Shown piece by piece: positions 13,401 to 25,355 of a DNA stretch of 64,000 bases (the stretch's first letter is position 1; every line of letters begins with the position of its first letter). Source of the stretch: Quercus robur (lineage: Eukaryota; Streptophyta; Magnoliopsida; Fagales; Fagaceae); contig NC_065543.1 of the NCBI RefSeq assembly GCF_932294415.1, forward strand, positions 759,476-823,475. Direction: 5' to 3'. The notes below the pieces were generated by a model. It was not told the origin of the DNA. It did not search any database and worked only from the letters and a program-made list of their open reading frames with translations. The translations under genes and the position numbers were made by a program.

Positions 13401-14464
13401 TGATCTGGAATAAATTTCATGAAGAGGATGCCGAGGCAATTTGTAGAATGCCCTTGAGTCATCGGTGTGCAGCAGACCAACTCATATGGATTTACAATAG
13501 ATATGGGAAATATTCTGTAAAATCCGGATACCACGTGGCAACACAAATTCTTAAGGTGGATGAATGGACTGAATGCTCATCGGGTTCAGTTGGAGTGGAT
13601 GTGTGGATGAAGTTGTGGAAACTGAATGTCCCATGCAAGATTAAAATTTTTGGGTGGAGGGCTTGCCAAAACATTCTGCCAACACGCGTCAATTTAGCCC
13701 AAAGGAAGATTATTGAGAATATGTACTGTGAGTTGTGCAAAAGAGCTCCTGAGAATGGAATTCATGTGCTTTGGGAGTGTGGTGTAGCGCAAGGTGTATG
13801 GGCTGGAAGTTTAGTCAAACTACAAAAATGTACTCATGGCCAAGGAGATGTTTTGCAACTCTTTGTTGACTTACTGAAGAGGTTGTCCATAAAAGAGTTT
13901 GAATTATTCTTAGTTCTGGCCTGGTTTATCTGGAACCAACGGAATTCAGTGATACATGGGGGGAAATTGAAAGATCCTCGGCAAGTTCTTAGAAGGGCAG
14001 AGGATTTTCTAGCAAAGTATCACCAAGCACAGGAACAGTTGCTCCTGATGCTGAATGTACAGCAGTAGATAACGGGTTGGCAGCCACCTCAATCAACACA
14101 GTACAAGCTGAATTTCGATGCGGCAATTTACACAGACATGGGGCGGTCAGGAGTGGGAGCAATTATTCGAAATGAAAGCAGAGAAGTCATGGCTGCCTTG
14201 TCTGCTATGGGACCGGTTGTTCAAGATAGTGAGGAAGCTGAGATAGTTGCTTGCCGAAAAGCTTTTGGATTCGCCATAGATGCAGGTTTCACGGATTTGG
14301 TAATTGAAGGGGACAATGTGAACGTTATGAGAGCCATAGCATCGAATTGTATGGACACCTCCAGACTAGGTACGGTAATTGAAGACATCCATTGCCTGGT
14401 GAGGGGCCTGAGGTGGTTTTCAGTTAGCTGTGTAAAGCGTAGTGCAAATACTGCCGCCCATTGT
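10446..14464 (+). pseudogene. LINE ORF2, endonuclease-reverse transcriptase, broken (5' part)
   Basis: Begins with MRLLSWNCQGLGNP, the start of an APE-type endonuclease; later endonuclease blocks include GDFNAI (about 10850) and SDHAPI (about 11110). The reverse transcriptase follows from about 11735 (KVPGSDGMN, DFRPISLCN, GLRQGDPLSPYLF and the catalytic LFADDSLLF near 12516). A zf-RVT region lies near 13590-13800 (WKLNVPCKIK). A plant-type RNase H domain starts near 14115 and is cut at 14464 by the Copia insertion; its remainder is at 21865-21977. Stops occur at 10659, 11727, 12774 and 13270, with a frame change near 12035. In life it would nick the target and reverse-transcribe the LINE RNA; this copy cannot. 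Confidence 0.88.
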
Positions 14465-14949
14465 TGTTAGAAACTGAAGAGAATATGGATGGACACCCAA
14501 AGTGGGCATGTCCTTCTGTATACTTCAGATTGTAACATCTAGGAGTTATGGAGTAATGGTTTAGACCATTACTCTACCCCCACTAAGCCCATTATTCAAC
14601 TCAGTATTAATGGAATGATGTGTATATAAACACCAAGAGTGGTGCCCATTGTATAGAAACGAATTCCACATTTCTCATAGTGTTTTTAGAGTGTTGTGAG
14701 GTTCTTAGGTTGTGGGTTATGTTTGCATCACTCTAGTAGTGTGCAACACCGTCGGAGAAACGTTTTTGGCTCGTGGGTTGCAAAAAAAACTGGAATTCAA
14801 AACGTGTTTGGATAGCTGGTCTACGTGGAGGCTGGCTCTAGACAACGTAGAACAATCTCAAGGCTCCTGTGTGATCATCTGTTTAGTCCGAGAGAGGTAT
14901 GCCGAAAAACCAATTATTTATATTCCGCTGCAAGTCTATGTTTCTTACA
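14465..14949 (+). repeat. 5' LTR of the Copia element
   Basis: Begins TGTTAGAAACTGAAG and ends TTTCTTACA; 485 bp. It repeats at 21381-21864. A TATA-like TGTATATAAAC at about 14620-14630 is a plausible promoter for the element. Confidence 0.95.
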
Positions 14950-14950
14950 T

Positions 14951-14962
14951 TGGTATCAGAGC
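14951..14962 (+). promoter_or_regulatory. Copia primer-binding site
   Basis: TGGTATCAGAGC, one base after the 5' LTR. It is complementary to the 3' end of plant initiator methionine tRNA, the usual primer of Copia reverse transcription. Confidence 0.93.
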
Positions 14963-16232
14963 GTTTATAGGTTGTTCTCGATGTCAAAGACATATACGAT
15001 TAGTTCTTAATGTGGTTTATGCTTCTGTGATATGTTATGAATTTCTATGCACCTCACATGGCCTTCAATGGCAAGTTTTGATTCTGAGTATTTCGTGCGT
15101 TGAAATTAATATATGTGGTTTATATTACATGTATTAATGTCTACCTTAAATTTCGTAGCAAATCTCTAAGTGTGCCATGAGATATAGTTTAACAAAACTT
15201 AGAACACCGAAATTTTAAGGACAAAACTGCTCTTATATGGTACCTATTTGCAAAATATGATTTCATATTATGAATCTATGTATTATAAGCTTTAAATCGG
15301 TATATGGTATGTTATAAATGGACTTGAAATGAAGAAGTTATAAAACTTTAGAGTTTCGGTCTAAAACACGTTTATGCTGAAAGAAGTTGAAAAGAAGAAA
15401 GGTTGAAGACAACCTGCACGTGTCTTTCACTTACCTAAAGGGCTTTAGTGATAGCAAATAATAATAAAAAAAGAAGAAGAAGAAGGAGGTGATCCCACAA
15501 TTACTTACTTCTTAAACACCTATTTGTATTATTATTATTATTTTATTATTATTATGTTTTTTTTTGCTCTGCTAGCAGCACTGTAAAGTAAGCCCATCCG
15601 CCACTTTTAGGATCTTGTCTCTTTGTGAGATTTTTTATGCGTATTAAGCCTATTTATAATTGAGTTTCTTTAAGTGAAACGCACTGCTCAATTTAGTATT
15701 TATTTCTCGTTAAACATGAAAGGTATATGCTTAAATGATATGGAATTTATTTAATTTTGTAAATTATTTAATTCCATTATTATTGTGAAATATGGTATTA
15801 AAAATATATATATATATATATATTTACACAACGTTAAATATAATATTTAACGCAATAAAGAAATAATTATTTCTTAGTGAAATAATGGAATGCCTATATG
15901 AATTATTCTCATGAGTTTAAATTGTGATAGCATATTTGGCTTAATAGTTAATTGATAAAATTGGTGAATTTTTTTTAATACATATTTTTTGTAAATATGA
16001 AATATAGAATAGTGGGAGTATGGTTGAGTTGCGTTATCTCCCATACATAATTTTGCACGAATAGATTAAAATTAAGCTTAGTAATGGACACTAGTGGCGC
16101 AAGAGATGATTAAGAAGCTTAGCGAATTTTCGATCTTGTGACATGTGTTGATTATCTAAGTTTATTTTAGATCGAACGTCAAAATTTTTGAAATATGTGT
16201 GTAATGTCTCATTTGTGAAATTTTGTAGTGAA

Positions 16233-19200
16233 ATGGCTTCCAAAGGTATAGTTGCTGATCTCAATAAAGGAGAGAAACTGGATGGTGAAAATTATAATAT
16301 TTGGAACCGTAAAATCCAGTATGTGCTGAATGAGCAAGAAGTCCTAGAGACTCTAACTCATTCGTTGAGTAAACCGGATGAGGGAAGCACTGAGCAACAC
16401 CAACGTGATCTTGCTGCCTATGAAAGTTGGCGTAAGAAGGATTTGTGTGCGAGCTTTACAATGCTAAGCAGCATGCACAATGACTTGATTGGTGAATTTG
16501 AGCAATATACAACTGCACAAGACATGTGGAAAGCTCTAAAGCTAAGATATGGAGGGACATCAGCCACTAGACTGCGTGGCTTAACAATGAAATTTGATTC
16601 ATATAAGATGCGCTCTGAACATACGATGAAGCAGCATCTTAGGTCGATGTCCTCCACGATTCGAGAGCTCAAATCAGCTGGAAACAATCTTACTGACGAA
16701 CAACAAGTCCAGACAGTGATTCGTTCACTACCAAGTTCATGGGAGACGATGTGTCAAAACTTGACACATAATGAGAACATCAAAACATTTGATGATGTGG
16801 CTCGTCACTTGGAACTTGAAGCTGAGCGCCTTGAAGCAGCCAAGCCGTTCAGTTCTGTGCACATGGCTGAGACTAGCTCGAGTAAGGCATCTAGGCCTAA
16901 ACGCAAGCAACCTGATTACGCTCCTGGACAAGAGAGACCTAATGGGCCACCGCCTAAGAAGGCTAAGTTTGTCAAGCGCAATACTAGAGGAAAGCGCGCA
17001 AAGAAGGACAAGTCTAAGTTGACTTGTTATAATTGCGAAAAGAAAGGATATTTTGCTCGTGAATGCGCTAAGCCAAAAAAGGTAACACCTAATCTTACAT
17101 CTCATCATGTTTTTGTAACTAGTCATGTCCTTGTTGCTAATTCTGCTCCTATGTGGACTGTAGACTCAGCGGCAACAGAACATGTAGCAAGAGATAGAGT
17201 GGGATTTGTGGAGTACCGTCGGATTCTTGTTGGCAGTAGAGACATCAAGGTGGGAAACGGAGCTAGCGTGGAGGTACTTGGAATTGGTACCTACAAGCTA
17301 GAATTGCGAGGTGGTCGCACTCTGTTGCTCCATGATGTGTTGTATGCTCCAGAGATCCGGAGGAACTTACTTTCCGTAGTTACTTTGTTAAGACTTGGTT
17401 TCTGGTTTATTTTTTAGAATAATTCTGTTTTATTGCATTTGGGAACAGTTTATTATGGCCGTGGTTTTATTTTAAATGGTTTTTTAATTTTGGACATTGA
17501 ATATTATAATAATGATAGTTCAGTTTTTTTGACTTCATCTGAAAATGCTTCTAATAATTCAAGTATATGGCATGCTAGGCTTGGTCATATAAGGCAAGAG
17601 AGGATGACTAGGTTAGCTAGAGAAGGCCTTATGGGCAATCTCGCTAAGGTCACTTTGTCCATATGTGAACATTGTCTTGTGGGAAAGTCAAAAAGAAAAC
17701 CATTTGGAAAAGCCACAAGGGCATCTTTTCCATTGCAACTAATCCACTCTGATATATGTGGTCCAATGAATGTAAGGGCAAGACATGGTGGTTTCTACTT
17801 CATCACATTTATAGATGACTATACACGTTACGGTCATGTCTATTTGATTTCTCATAAGTCTGAGGCTTTAGATCGCTTTAGACGATACATGAGATTGGTT
17901 GAGAATCAATTAGACAAGAGCATTAAGGCTCTTAGAACTGATTGTGGGCGTGAGTATCTATCTGAGCAATTTAAGGAGCTCTGTGATGAAAAGGGAATTG
18001 CAAGGCAGTTAACCATGCCTTATACACCGTAACAAAATGGTGTGGCGGAAAGGAGAAATCGAACACTATAAGAGATGGTTAGGTCAATGATGGCGCAAGC
18101 AAACTTACCGATTTCGTATTGGGGGGATGCACTTTTGACTGCAACCTATATACTTAACCGAGTGCCCTCTAAATCAGTATCTTCCACACCTTATGAACTA
18201 TGGACCGGCAAGAAACCTAATTTGAATAATTTGCGGCCATGGGGTTCAACAGGTTATGTTCACAATACTTCTCATAAATATGGGAAGTTAGGGCCTAGAG
18301 GAAAGAAGTGTATCTTTATAACATATTCTGAGCATTCCAAAGGCTATGTGTTGATAGGTGAACAACTTGATGGAAGTGTAACTGAATTGGAGTCACGTGA
18401 TGTTGATTTCATTGAAAGTGAATTCCCTAACATAGGTGAGGTTGAAAAGAACTTGACTCTTTATGAAATGATGGATCAAGAGGTAGGCGCCCCAAGTAGA
18501 CTAGTAGAGGACAATGAAGAAATTCCTGAAACTCCTAGAGATAGTGGGAGCAACTCACAACCTAGTGGGAGCACACCACTAGAAGTTGATCCACAACAAC
18601 CTCAGACACGTAGAAGCAACCGTGGAAATATTCCTCGTCGTCGTTTTGAGATTGAGGGGGAAGCTTTCATGATTGCTTCACAAGATGATGATGAGCCAAA
18701 AACTGTGCAAGAGGCTCTCTCATCTTCTGTTAGTGATAAGTGGATGAAAGCAATGAATGATGAAATAGAGTCTATGAGGACTAATCAGGTCTGGGATCTG
18801 GTAGACCTACCGTCAGGGCGTAAAGCAATTGGGAACAAATGGGTTCTTAAAATCAAACGCAAGGCGGATGGGTCAATAGAAAGGTATAAAGCTCAATTAG
18901 TGGCAAAAGGATACACTCAAAAGGAGGGTGTTGACTACGAGGAAACTTTTTCTCCGGTTGTGAGGTTTGCCTCTGTTCGACTCATTCTGGCCATTGTTGC
19001 AAACTTGAATTTGGAATTATATCAAATGGACGTTAAGACAGCCTTTCTCAATGGAGAACTAGATGAAGAAATCTATATGGATCAACCTATTGGCTTTGTG
19101 ACCAAAGGTCAAGAGCAAAAAGTGTGCAAACTTAAACGATTCATATATGGTTTGAAGCAGTCATCTAGACAGTGGTATCTGAGATTTCATCGAGCCGTTC

Positions 19201-20258
19201 TAACGAATGGGTTTACAATGATCAAAGAAGATCATTTTGTCTACGTAAAACGATCCAAGGGAAGTTTCATTATTTTGTCATTGTATGTCGATGACATATT
19301 GCTGGCCGGTAATGACATGGAGATGATTATCGCCACAAAAGGGTGGTTGTCCTCTAACTTCGAGATGAAGGACATGGGTGAGGCAGATTATATTCTAGGG
19401 GTTAAAATCCTTAGGGATCGCTCAAAGAAACTTTTAGGTTTATCACAACAAACCTACATTAAGAAAGTTCTTGAGCGTTTCCAAATGCATAATTGCAAAC
19501 CCATAGATACTCCAGTTGCCAAAAATGAGAGCTTAAGCCTGGACATGTGCCCTAAGACTAAAGATGAAAAAGAAAAGATGGCTCGTGTTCCTTATGCTAA
19601 TGCAGTTGGAAGCTTGATGTATGCAATGATGTGTACTCGGCCTGATATATGTTATGCTGTTGGATTAGTCAGCAGATTTCAGTCTAATCCAGGACTTGCT
19701 CATTGGAAAGCTGTCAAGAGGATATTAAGGTATCTAAAAGGGACAACAGACTACATCATTTGTTATCAGGGCTCAGATTTGCGTATGATTGGTTATAGTG
19801 ATGCTGATTAGGGTAGTGACCTAGATGAATGCAAATCCACATCTGGATATGCTTTCTTGCTGAATAATGGCGCCATCACTTGGAGTAGCAAGAAACAACC
19901 CTATATAGCATTATCAACTATGGAAGCAGAGTATGTAGCATGTTCAGCAGCTGTTCAGGAAGCAGTTTGGTTGAGGAGGTTCTTTCAGAATCTTGAGGTT
20001 GTTAAGGATGCCTCGGATCCCGTTACAGTACATTGTGATAGCATGACAGCACTTGCCTATGCTAAAGATTCTAAGTATCATGGTAGAACCAAACACATTG
20101 ACATACGATATCACTACATCAGAGATATGGTTGCTCACAATGAAGTGGTTCTAAAACACATTTCTACAAGCCTCATGATTGTTGATCCTCTTACAAAGCC
20201 TATAGGAAGGTATGTCTTCCAGGCTCATGTTAGGAGTTTAGGGCTACGTAGAATATGA
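16233..20258 (+). pseudogene. Copia gag-pol polyprotein, broken
   Basis: The likely start is MASKGIVADL at 16233; an upstream in-frame ATG at 16188 is less typical. Domains in order: Gag (about 16260-16900), a CCHC zinc knuckle (CYNCEKKGYFARECAKP, about 17026-17076), protease (WTVDSAATEH near 17155, with Ala where the family has Gly in the DSG triad), gag-pre-integrase and integrase (WHARLGH, CEHCLVG, HSDICGPM), reverse transcriptase (KARLVAKGY-like block as KAQLVAKGY; YVDDILLAG near 19285), and RNase H (STMEAEYVA, SKYHGRTKHID). In-frame stops lie at 17415, 18030, 18069 and 19809. The altered protease triad and the four stops make it inactive on its own. Confidence 0.92.
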
Positions 20259-21366
20259 TGATATGTTGTTTTTAGTTACCATTTATTGTACTCTTTTGGG
20301 ATATTTTGTTTTAAATACATATGATGTTATTTAGTTAATAATATGTATATTTGCACACACATATACCATATGATGAGTTCTGTGGTATGAAAGGTATGTC
20401 GGCAGGTTTAGGTCGGCTCACTCACACGAGCGATCGCCTCTGGCACTTGAGTAGTGAGTAAAGATGAGACATTGTGTCATTCAATGCTTATGTAGCATAT
20501 ATAGATGGTTGACACAAACAGCTGTAGCCTTAGTTGGGACTAAGATGAGGTCTATAATATATTTATCTTGATTAGATCGTACATGGATAGCCCATGATCC
20601 ATGTAACCTGTGGTTAGCCAGATGCGAGAACTTATTTGATGCCTAATGTGGCAAGCGAATAAAGGACTCGAGTTAGGCGCTTGAGTAGCGACTAGACTAA
20701 GATTTGTACGGTGTATTGAGTTAAGACATACACTCTTACTTAAGAGAACTCCACCGTAGCATGTATTTCATACTACATGTGCTTGCTCGACCAAAAGTGG
20801 AGGTGAGAGAATAAATCCCTGCTTCTTCACCGTGTGAGTCCTATGAACCTTTCATTAAGATCCTTTTTATGCCCTTGTTACTTTTGACTATGTCATGAAG
20901 CTGAGGTTTTGATGTCTGCTACTTTGGCATGTTACCTATGTCCATGTTGGATTCGGTCTAAAGGGACATTGCTGGGAAAGCGATTGGACCAAAGTTAAAG
21001 GACATGAGTGCAAAGGGAAGACTATTTTTGTAACACATCCTTATATTTGTACTCACTGTCGACAGGTTATAGCGCTTAAGGTAGCGAAATAATCGTGAGT
21101 ACATCTAGATAGTTATGTTGGATCAAGCATAAGTCTGAGTATTAAACTCAAGAAGGGTTAGAGATGCTTGATTCGATGTGTTAATATATGTCTAGGGCAT
21201 AACGAGACACTTTAGGGATGTTGCTATGCTGGTCTTGGTATAAGATTTAGTATAGGGCTCCCAAATTTGTTTTTTCGAGTGTGCTCGATGGTCGCACAAC
21301 CTATTTGCCAGTATGAACACACTGAGAAACACATTGAGAGATGGATAATAGAGCCATGCCCACAGT

Positions 21367-21380
21367 GGATGAGTGGGAGA
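21367..21380 (+). promoter_or_regulatory. Copia polypurine tract
   Basis: GGATGAGTGGGAGA lies immediately before the 3' LTR and is the expected priming site for plus-strand DNA synthesis. It is imperfect, with two T residues. Confidence 0.7.
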
Positions 21381-21864
21381 TGTTAGAAACTGAAGAGAAT
21401 ATGGATGGACACCCAAAGTGGGCACGTCCTTCTGTATACTTTAGATTGTAACATCTAGGAGTTATGGAGTAATGGTTTAGACCATTACTCTACCTCACTA
21501 GGCCCATTATTCCACTCAGTATTAATGGAATGATGTGTATATAAACACCAAGAGTGGTACCCATTGTATAGAAACGAATTCCACATTTCTCATAGTGTTT
21601 TTAGAGTGTTGTGAGGTTCTTAGGTTGTGGGTTATGTTTGCATCACTCTAGTAGTGTGCAACACCGTCGGAGAAACGTTTTTGGCTCGTGGGTTGCAAAA
21701 AAAACTGGAATTCAAAACGTGTTTGGATAGCTGGTCTACGTGGAGGTTGGCTCTAGACAACGTAGAACAATCTCAAGGCTCCCGTGTGATCGTCGGTTTA
21801 GTCCGAGAGAGGTATGCCGAAAAACCAATTATTTATATTCCGCTGCAAGTCTATGTTTCTTACA
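21381..21864 (+). repeat. 3' LTR of the Copia element
   Basis: 484 bp, nearly identical to the LTR at 14465-14949; about ten base changes and a one-base gap in the C-run were counted by eye. It ends TTTCTTACA, directly before the target duplication ATTGT. Confidence 0.95.
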
Positions 21865-21977
21865 ATTGTTTAGCTCGCTTTGCTAGGAATGTCTCTGATG
21901 AATTGGTATGGATTGAGGACTGTCCTCAACCTGCCAGGGAAGTTGTGTACAATGACTCCTTGATGTTATTTGAATGA
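21865..21977 (+). pseudogene. LINE ORF2 3' end beyond the Copia insertion
   Basis: After the right Copia target duplication (ATTGT, 21865-21869) the RNase H frame of the LINE resumes (LARFARNVSDELVW) and ends with a stop at 21975-21977, a short 3' UTR and a poly(A) run. This continuity is direct proof that the Copia element landed inside a pre-existing LINE. Confidence 0.85.
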
Positions 21978-22024
21978 AAGGCTATTCACTTTTCAAAAAA
22001 AAAAAAAAAAAAATTATTAATCCA

Positions 22025-23319
22025 ACAGTTGAACCAATGATATAACGATTAAACCAATGAACCATCATACCACACTCTTTACTATTTAATTTGCCCTAAA
22101 GATATAAAAGAGTCAAAATTTGAGTGCATTCAGCTTAGTTGCCTTATAGGGTTAATTAGTTGTGACTTCATTAGTTTTGGTACTTTATAACTATATAAAA
22201 TATAAATGGATGATTCCCTCTCCCTAAAATTTTTCAAATGTCAATCCTCAAAACTAAAGTGTAAAGAAAGAGAGATATCCCTTGATTTTGAAATGGACAA
22301 TAATAATTACATTAGTAAGTAAATATTACCTCTCAAATGCATGTAAAGCGTAAACTCCAACAAAATGTTAGGAGTATAAAAGTTAATATTGGATGGTTAA
22401 AGTATTATAACTAAGTATTTAGAATTTTAATTAACAATCGGTCATGGATTTTAACTACCTTAAAGTTTGTATTGACAATGCATATTGATAAATTCTATTA
22501 CATTCTTGAAACTCATGTGACAAAGCTTACGTATAGTAAAATATTGGTAATAAATTTTAATCAAAGATAAATTATTTCAATAACTAATAAGAGTTGTAAA
22601 AAAAATTATGAGTGTAGAAATTTGTGGCAAAAATAAGATTAATAGACACAACCACAGGTTCATAACTTTTAAAACTTAACTTTTGTTATGCAGTATGAAA
22701 TTTTCCTTGACTCAACTTTGACCAATAGCTCAATTCATCAATAGCCTATCATGCCCCACTTATAACTTAACCAATTATTCAGCAAAAAAGAAAAAACTTA
22801 ACCAATAAAATTGTAAGAGTCCGTACTGCTGTTCTTAGGTTTTTGTTGTTGAAGGTAGGTTAATACGTTAATTTATGATAGCTATTTTTTTTTTCTTGGC
22901 CCTTGAAAAAATTACTTTGTGTTTAAACAATATTTTTAAAAAAAAAAACAATGAACTCAACAATTAATTTTCATCCATTTCAATTGAAATTTGTCAATGA
23001 AACCATGTTCCACCATTTTCGGGTAAAAAGTAAAAATGCACATTATTATAGCCATAAAGTTTTTAAAATAGAGTAGATTAATAGTATTAGAGTTAAATTA
23101 GATATTAATTTTTATTTGATTTTAAATATTTGCTGAGTAATTTAAGAGAGCATTCACAATTAGGTTGCTAAAAAATATAGCTTTTAGTAACTTAAAACAC
23201 TACTTTATCTATTTTGACACCTCATTTTAACATTTAATATATTAAAATAATATAAATAACACAATAAAATAAAATATCCAACATAATAAACATCAACCTC
23301 AACCATCAACACATTAAAA

Positions 23320-23359
<40 letters not shown>

Positions 23360-23638
23360 TAATTTTAGAGATGACACTTTACTGTAACTCAGTTGTCAAA
23401 AGTTTTAGGTTTGGCAACTTTGATAAAGATGATTTTTTTTTTTTTTTTGGGTGTGGTTTTGGTGCTAAAACGACAATATAGTAATTTTCACATTTTTTAG
23501 TGAATGCTCTAGGATATAACTTTTATCTTTATCCTAGGATACTAGGATTCAATGAGACATGAAAACCTTAGCCAGTTGGGTCTTAACCCTGTTTCTCAAA
23601 AAAAAAGCTTACCAAACCTTGGCCTATACTTGCAGAGA
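22025..23638. other. Intergenic, probable native upstream flank of the reductase gene
   Basis: AT-rich with no supported gene. It holds a 362-bp MITE (23148-23509) including a (TA)n run near 23320. Because the next hAT element duplicated 8 bp at 23631-23638 and 30154-30161, this stretch was next to the reductase start codon before that insertion and probably contains its original promoter and 5' UTR. Confidence 0.6.
23148..23509. mobile_element. MITE with GAGCATTCAC inverted ends
   Basis: The left end reads GAGCATTCACAATTAGGTTGC; the right end GTGAATGCTC is the exact 10-bp inverse. The interior is AT-rich with T-runs and (TA)n and has no ORF. This fits a miniature inverted-repeat element; I could not define a clean target duplication. 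Confidence 0.6.
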
Positions 23639-23689
23639 CAGGGGCGGCCCTAGACATTTTGGGGCCTAAGGCGAGAACTAAAAAAGTAT

Positions 23690-24650
23690 GTGTATGTGCA
23701 TGTGTGTTTATGTATGTGTATGTGTATGAGTATGTATGTGTATGTGTATGTGTATGTGTATGTGTGTATGTGTATGTGTATGTTTATGTATATGTGCATG
23801 TGTGTTTATATTTATGTTCATTTATGTTTATGTATGTGTATGTATGTGTATGTGTGTATGTGTATGTGTATGTTTATGTGTGTGTATGTGTATGTTTATG
23901 TGTATGTGCATGTGCATGTGTGTTTATGTTTATGTTCATTTATGTTTATGCATATTTATGTATGTGTGTATATTTATGTATGTTTATATTTATAAACATA
24001 AACACACATACACATAAACATACATGAACACAAACACAAACAAACATACACAAAAACAAACAAACATAAACACACATACACATAAGCACGCATAAACAAA
24101 CATAAACAAAAACAAACAAATATAAACACACACGCACACATAAACATAAACATACATAGACATAAACACACATACAGACTGAGAAAAATTAAACCCTCAT
24201 ATAGATGGGAAAAAATTGTGAACTAACACCAATCCTCAAACAATTTCATTAGTTATTTTGGTGTGCTAAATCGAGTCTTTATGTGTGTTTATGTTTATAT
24301 TTAAGTTTATGTGTGTGTATATTTTCGTTTATGTGAGTTTATACGTGTTTATGTGGATGTATGTTTATATTTATGTATATGTATATTTAAGTGTATATGT
24401 ATATATGTTTATGTGTATTTGTATATGTATGTGTATGTTTTTATTATATGTGTGTATGTGTGCTTATGTATGTGTATGTGTATGTGTGCTTATGTATTTG
24501 TAAGTGTATGTGTTTATGCGTGCTTATATTTATGTATGTTTATGTATATGTATAAGTGTTTATGCGTGCTTATGTATGTGTATTTGTATTTGTATGTGTG
24601 CTTATATATGTGTATGTGTATGTGTATGTGTATGTGTAGGTCTTTTTGTG
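23690..24650. repeat. Alternating-strand (TGTATG)n microsatellite
   Basis: Imperfect TGTATG/TGTGTA/TTTATG repeats run on the plus strand from about 23690 to 23990, switch to the complementary ACATAAACACATAC type from about 23995 to 24175, then after a short unique gap (24176-24270) return to the first strand sense until about 24650. The first two blocks are mutually complementary. Long open frames here are repeat artefacts. Confidence 0.9.
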
Positions 24651-25355
24651 TTTTTCAGATTCAAGTGCGATACCCTGATGTAATTGTAATTAATGGCTGA
24701 GATTAAAAGTTGAAAAAACAATTTTCAATCTCAACCATTAAATAAAATATATTAAAGGAGAGTTAAAAAGTTTTTTTAAAAAAAGAGTAAAAAATGTAAA
24801 AAAAATTACCTATGACAGTGCACCTGATCTCAGTTCGTCTTTCTTCTCTCACCATTTTTATTTTCTTCTTTTTTACGTGGTGCTCTGTTTTTCTTCCTTT
24901 TATTTCCTTTTATACATCGCCTAGGTTGATAGGAGAGGAGCAAGCGAAAGCCACGTCAAGAAAGGAAATCGAAGATTGTACTACCGAGCCAAAGACTATG
25001 AAAATCTCTTCCTCTCAACTCAGATGATCATCTTAGGTGAAATTGTGGCTCATGAGGCTTCACCCGATTATGGTGTGTGATTTTTGGTTATTTATTTATT
25101 TATTTGAGATTATGAAGCAAATAGTTTTTATATTTTGCTTACCTTTTCTATTGGCGTAAATGCACTTTTAGTCCCTACATTTTGACGTTTTTCCATTTTA
25201 GTCCCTACATTTTAATTTTTCCACTTTTAGTCCCTGATTCAAATTAACGCGTTCTACTTTGGTCCTTTTCGTTAAGCCACCAACGGAAATTGCTTAGGTG
25301 GCAAACTGATACTAACGTGGTCAATTAAAAAATAATAAAAAAATTTAATTAGCAT

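Larger units (their letters stand above)
14465..21864 (+). mobile_element. Ty1/Copia LTR retrotransposon nested in the LINE
   Basis: 7,400 bp with two LTRs of about 485 bp beginning TG and ending CA, flanked by a perfect 5-bp target duplication ATTGT (14460-14464 and 21865-21869). The primer-binding site follows the left LTR and a purine tract precedes the right LTR. Pol order is protease, integrase, reverse transcriptase, RNase H, which is Copia order. The gag-pol frame is broken by four stops. By eye the LTRs differ at about ten substitutions and one gap, roughly 2 percent, so the insertion is fairly recent. A leader without ORFs (14963-16232) and a long 3' untranslated stretch (20259-21366) flank the coding part. 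Confidence 0.95.
9014..22011 (+). mobile_element. L1-type non-LTR retrotransposon (LINE), interrupted by a Copia element
   Basis: A plant L1-like LINE of about 5.6 kb once the nested Copia element (14465-21864) is subtracted. It has a C/T-rich 5' leader from about 9014, ORF1, ORF2 with endonuclease, reverse transcriptase, zf-RVT and RNase H regions, and a 3' poly(A) tract at 21995-22013. Likely target duplications are 9000-9013 and 22012-22024 (AATTATTAAATCCA versus AATTATTAATCCA, one base gap). The presence of both ends suggests a full-length insertion. Several in-frame stops and frameshifts show that it is dead. The exact 5' end is inferred from the flanking repeat only. Confidence 0.85.

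Noticed and set aside
23659-24700. Several ORFs of 60-130 codons made of Cys/Val/Tyr/Met repeats, on both strands
   Set aside because: They are translations of the TGTATG microsatellite; composition and overlap in several frames show no coding constraint.
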